The notes beneath the pieces are model-generated. The model saw nothing but the letters and a program-made list of their open reading frames with translations, had not been told where the DNA came from and ran no database searches. From positions 1-8,381 of the forward strand of contig JBFXEX010000197.1 in assembly GCA_050179645.1 (NCBI GenBank): a DNA stretch of 8,381 bases, given 5' to 3'. A program made the position numbers and the translations under genes. Positions 6,389-8,381 of the stretch are shown here, piece after piece. Numbering within the stretch: the first letter of the stretch is position 1; every line of letters starts with the position of its first letter. The stretch is from VAZQ01 sp050179645 (GTDB lineage: Bacteria; Pseudomonadota; Alphaproteobacteria; Rhizobiales; Xanthobacteraceae).

Positions 6389-6535
6389 AGATGGAAGTTG
6401 ATAGCTTGCGGCCTGGTCATCGTCCTGATCACCAGCGGCATCGTGATCTGGGAGCAGTATTTCTCGGAATACTTCTCCATCATGCAGAAGCGGATTGCCG
6501 CGCTGATACACTCGATCGCGGCTATCATGGCGATC
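6389..6535 (+). pseudogene. Relic of formate dehydrogenase gamma subunit (cytochrome b556)
   Basis: A short open frame, nominally from TTG 6347 to TGA 6566-6568, contains a segment that reads like the last transmembrane part of the membrane cytochrome of formate dehydrogenase (FdoI/FdnI/FdhI). It runs RWKLIACGLVIVLITSGI, then VIWEQYFSEYF, then QKRIAALIHSIAAIMAI. In the family I recall, the equivalent is a helix ending SGIVxW, a QYF/PYF loop, then KRxAxLxHAxAA starting the next helix, whose histidine ligates haem. Here that helix breaks off after IMAI. A tail GLGGREVVDE and a stop follow, instead of the usual His-rich helix end and C-terminus. The N-terminal two-thirds of the subunit is absent. 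No ribosome binding site or ATG is present. The match is from memory, not an alignment. Confidence 0.62.
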
Positions 6536-6560
6536 GGCCTGGGGGGTCGTGAGGTAGTGG

Positions 6561-6728
6561 ATGAGTAATGTCGGAGTACGCGCCCGCTGCACCGTCTGCG
6601 GCTCGACCGAGAAGATTGCATTTGAAGAGATCGCGGGCGGCGACGGCACCATCAAGGCCGAGGTCTTGCTGGTGCGCAAATCCGGTATCCGCCGCGGCAG
6701 CTTCAATCCCTATCTGCTGGGCTACTGA
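6561..6728 (+). pseudogene. fdhE: Truncated, internally deleted fdhE (formate dehydrogenase accessory protein) remnant
   Basis: This 55-codon frame begins at ATG 6561 after GAGG (6551-6554) and ends in TGA overlapping the selA start (ATGA at 6728). Residues 7-34, from RARCTVCGSTEKIA through GGDGTIKAE, match the third CxxC zinc-ribbon region of FdhE as I know it (V-R-x-K-C-x-x-C-G-S-T ... I-E-G-G-x-x-x-x-K-A-E-T-C). The final residues RRGSFNPYLLGY match the FdhE C-terminus (RRxGxNPFLLGY). The expected intervening stretch of roughly 25-30 residues, with the next CxxC and the EPVADDLA segment, is missing at about 6663-6668, and the junction is in frame. Everything N-terminal of this ribbon is also gone. 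FdhE assists assembly of respiratory formate dehydrogenase and cannot work in this form. The fragment could still be translated as a small CxxC protein that feeds ribosomes into selA. Confidence 0.72.
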
Positions 6729-8155
6729 TGAACTCCTCCGTGCGCGAATCCGCCGTCCGGTTTCCGCGCCTGCCGTCGGTCGACGAGGTGCTGCGGACCG
6801 ACGCGGCCGCCATTGCAATCGAGCGGTTCGGCCGCCCGGCGGTCGCTGCCGCGGTCCGTGGCGGCATCGACGCCGCACGCACGCTGCTGCGCGCCGGCCA
6901 ACCGGCGGAGACGGCGACGGACGCGCTGATGAAAGCGGCAGCCGCGAAACTTGAAGCCGATGCCCGGCCGAATGTGCGTCCGGTGTTCAACCTCACCGGC
7001 ACCGTGCTGCACACCAATCTTGGCCGCGCGATCCTGGCGGAAGCTGCGGTCGAAGCCGCCACCATCGCGATGCGCCAGGCGCTGGCGCTCGAATTCGACC
7101 TGGAGGGCGGACGCCGCGGCGAGCGGGATGCGCTGGTCCGCGGCCTCCTGTGCGAGCTGACCGGCGCCGAGGAGGCAACCGTGGTCAACAACAACGCCGC
7201 CGCGGTCCTGCTCGTCCTCAACACCCTCGCCAAGGGCAAGGAAGCGGTGGTGTCGCGCGGCGAACTGATCGAGATCGGCGGCGCGTTCCGCATGCCCGAC
7301 ATCATGGCGCGCGCGGGAGCAAAGCTGGTCGAAATCGGCACCACCAACCGCACCCACATGAAGGACTACGAGGCGGTAGTCGGCGGCAAGACCGGGTTGA
7401 TTTTCAAGGTTCACACTTCGAACTACCGGATCGAGGGCTTCACCAAGGAGGTGCCCGCGCGAGAGCTTGCCACGCTCGCCAGGTCCCGCGGCGTTCCGCT
7501 GGTGCACGATCTTGGCTCTGGTACGCTCGTCGATCTCGCGCGCTACGGCCTCACGCACGAGCCGACCGTAGCCGAAGCCATCGCCGACGGCGCCGACCTG
7601 GTGACGTTCTCCGGCGACAAATTGCTGGGCGGGCCGCAGGCCGGGTTCATCGTCGGCCGCCGGGACCTCATCGCCAAGGTCAACCGCAACCCGATGAAGC
7701 GGGCACTGCGCGTCGACAAGGTGCGGCTCGCGGCGCTCGAAGCGACGCTGCGGCTCTATCGCGATCCCGACCGGCTGCACGAGCGCCTGCCAACGATCCG
7801 CATGCTGGCGCGGCCCGAGGAGGACATCGAGGCCCTGGCACATCGGCTCCTGCCAACCGTCGCCACGGCTGTTGGTGCGGACTTCACGGTCTCGGTCGTT
7901 CCCTGCATGAGTCAGATCGGCTCGGGTGCGCTGCCGACCGAGCAGATCGCGAGTGTCGGTCTCGCCTGCCGGTCCGCCGGCGCGCGCGGCAGCGGCCGCG
8001 CCTTGCTCCGTCTCGCCGCCGCCTTTCGCGCGCTTGCGGTCCCGGTGATCGGCCGGATCGAGGACCAGGCTCTGATCTTCGACCTGCGCTGCCTGGAGGA
8101 CGAGGCGGGCTTCGTCAGCAATCTCGCCGCGCTGAACCCTGCGGGGGATGCGTAA
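6728..8155 (+). CDS. selA: L-seryl-tRNA(Sec) selenium transferase (selenocysteine synthase)
   Basis: SelA is a cytoplasmic PLP enzyme that converts seryl-tRNA(Sec) to selenocysteinyl-tRNA(Sec) using selenophosphate. At 475 residues it is close to E. coli SelA (463). The N-terminal tRNA-binding part (LPSVDEVLR) is followed by VFNLTGTVLHTNLGRA (about residues 86-102) and ATVVNNNAAAVLLVLNTLA (150-168). Then come GELIEIGGAFRMPDIM, GTTNRTHMKDYE, HTSNYRIEGF, LVHDLGSGTLVDL and FSGDKLLGGPQAGFIVG, where Lys298 is the PLP-binding lysine. No frameshift or missing motif is seen. The ATG overlaps the TGA of the fdhE remnant and has no strong Shine-Dalgarno of its own, so translation is probably coupled. 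Partners are SelB just downstream, and selC and selD, which are not in this window. Confidence 0.97.
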   Translation: MNSSVRESAVRFPRLPSVDEVLRTDAAAIAIERFGRPAVAAAVRGGIDAARTLLRAGQPAETATDALMKAAAAKLEADARPNVRPVFNLTGTVLHTNLGRAILAEAAVEAATIAMRQALALEFDLEGGRRGERDALVRGLLCELTGAEEATVVNNNAAAVLLVLNTLAKGKEAVVSRGELIEIGGAFRMPDIMARAGAKLVEIGTTNRTHMKDYEAVVGGKTGLIFKVHTSNYRIEGFTKEVPARELATLARSRGVPLVHDLGSGTLVDLARYGLTHEPTVAEAIADGADLVTFSGDKLLGGPQAGFIVGRRDLIAKVNRNPMKRALRVDKVRLAALEATLRLYRDPDRLHERLPTIRMLARPEEDIEALAHRLLPTVATAVGADFTVSVVPCMSQIGSGALPTEQIASVGLACRSAGARGSGRALLRLAAAFRALAVPVIGRIEDQALIFDLRCLEDEAGFVSNLAALNPAGDA

Positions 8156-8232
8156 TGCGCTGGCTCTCCCACGTCGCTGTCGCAATTGACCGCGCCGCTC
8201 CCGAACTGCCGCTGCCGGAGCCGGTGGCATGA
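8155..8232 (+). CDS. 25-residue coupled ORF between selA and selB
   Basis: ATG 8155 overlaps the selA stop (TAATG), and the TGA at 8230-8232 overlaps the selB ATG (ATGA). The peptide starts MRWLSHVAVAIDR and ends ELPLPEPVA. I do not recognise it. A purine-rich GGGGGAT (8143-8149) lies upstream. Both overlaps suggest ribosomes pass from selA through this frame into selB. It may be a genuine tiny protein, a coupling spacer, or a remnant of a longer gene. Confidence 0.35.
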   Translation: MRWLSHVAVAIDRAAPELPLPEPVA

Positions 8233-8381
8233 TCGTCGGCACCGCGGGCCATATCGATCACGGCAAGACCTCGCTGGTGCGGGTGCTGACCGGCGTCGAT
8301 ACCGACCGCCTGAAGGAGGAGAAGGCGCGCGGCATCTCGATCGATCTCGGTTTCGCCTATCTGCCGGCCGGCGCAGGCTTG
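8229..8381 (+). CDS. selB: Selenocysteine-specific translation elongation factor SelB (5' part)
   Basis: The first 51 codons of a translational GTPase are present; the rest lies beyond the window. The P-loop GHIDHGKT (residues 7-14) stands directly after the start. It is followed by LTGVDTDRLKEEKARGISIDLGFAYL (residues 20-45), where RGISIDLGFAY is the switch I/G2 pattern characteristic of SelB rather than EF-Tu (RGITI followed by a different context). SelB carries Sec-tRNA(Sec) to ribosomes paused at a UGA followed by a SECIS hairpin. GGAG at 8217-8220 precedes the ATG by 8 nt, and the ATG overlaps the stop of the small upstream ORF. Its position after selA is the usual bacterial selAB arrangement. 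Confidence 0.96.
   Translation, partial: MIVGTAGHIDHGKTSLVRVLTGVDTDRLKEEKARGISIDLGFAYLPAGAGL

Noticed and set aside
5939..6706. Minus-strand frames over the methyltransferase end and the relic region.
   Set aside because: They have low-complexity Arg/Ser/Pro content and no motifs. The plus strand shows recognisable FDH gamma and FdhE segments instead.
6335..6728. Selenocysteine UGA or SECIS-like hairpin linked to the relics.
   Set aside because: The in-frame UGA codons here end short relic frames, and I found no following hairpin with a typical SECIS apical loop. The catalytic FDH subunit, where the UGA would sit, is absent.
6722..8242. Minus-strand open frame of 506 codons opposite selA.
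   Set aside because: It is an antisense shadow of a GC-rich, highly conserved selA and has no recognisable protein pattern.
1..8381. CRISPR arrays, tRNA genes, transposases or phage genes.
   Set aside because: I saw no regularly spaced repeats, cloverleaf-like segments or mobile-element protein motifs on either strand.

Overview
This is a GC-rich window with an alphaproteobacterial character, most likely Hyphomicrobiales and close to Bradyrhizobium/Nitrobacteraceae. That placement is an inference from three things: the dispersed palindrome at the left edge, whose reverse strand reads like the familiar MAGLVPAIH peptide of that group; the expansion of orphan TctC/Bug-type binding proteins; and codon use. 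No database search was possible.

Left half (about 1-5010). After the repeat come four paralogous periplasmic solute-binding proteins of the tripartite tricarboxylate transporter family (TctC/Bug). One is on the minus strand (113-1093). Three are on the plus strand (1174-2148, 2890-3903, 3978-4952), divergent from the first across an 80-bp spacer. No TctA or TctB membrane subunit is present, so these are orphan receptors or depend on permeases encoded elsewhere. Between the second and third Bug genes sits a ModA-like binding-protein gene without a signal peptide, broken by a frameshift near 2406-2420. A strong 11-bp hairpin at 4979-5005 closes the block.

Middle (about 5011-6334). A compact minus-strand unit may lie at 4979-5191: promoter-like boxes, a Shine-Dalgarno stretch of 17 bases matching the complete 3' end of 16S rRNA, a GTG-started 25-codon ORF (5051-5128), and the hairpin with a T-rich minus-strand tail. 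Facing it, a plus-strand promoter precedes a small exported four-cysteine protein (5238-5564). This is followed with overlapping or close coupling by a signal-peptide-bearing SAM methyltransferase (5579-6334).

Right part (about 6335-8381). The interval before selA holds two gene relics that look like leftovers of a formate dehydrogenase operon: a fragment of the cytochrome b gamma subunit (about 6389-6535) and a 55-codon, internally deleted C-terminal piece of the accessory protein FdhE (6561-6728). The FdhE relic overlaps the start of an intact selA (selenocysteine synthase, 6728-8155). Then come a coupled 25-codon ORF (8155-8232) and the beginning of selB (8229 to the window edge). SelA and SelB make and deliver selenocysteine, whose classical client is formate dehydrogenase. 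Here the translation machinery looks intact while the adjacent client operon is reduced to fragments. This is the most interesting feature of the window.
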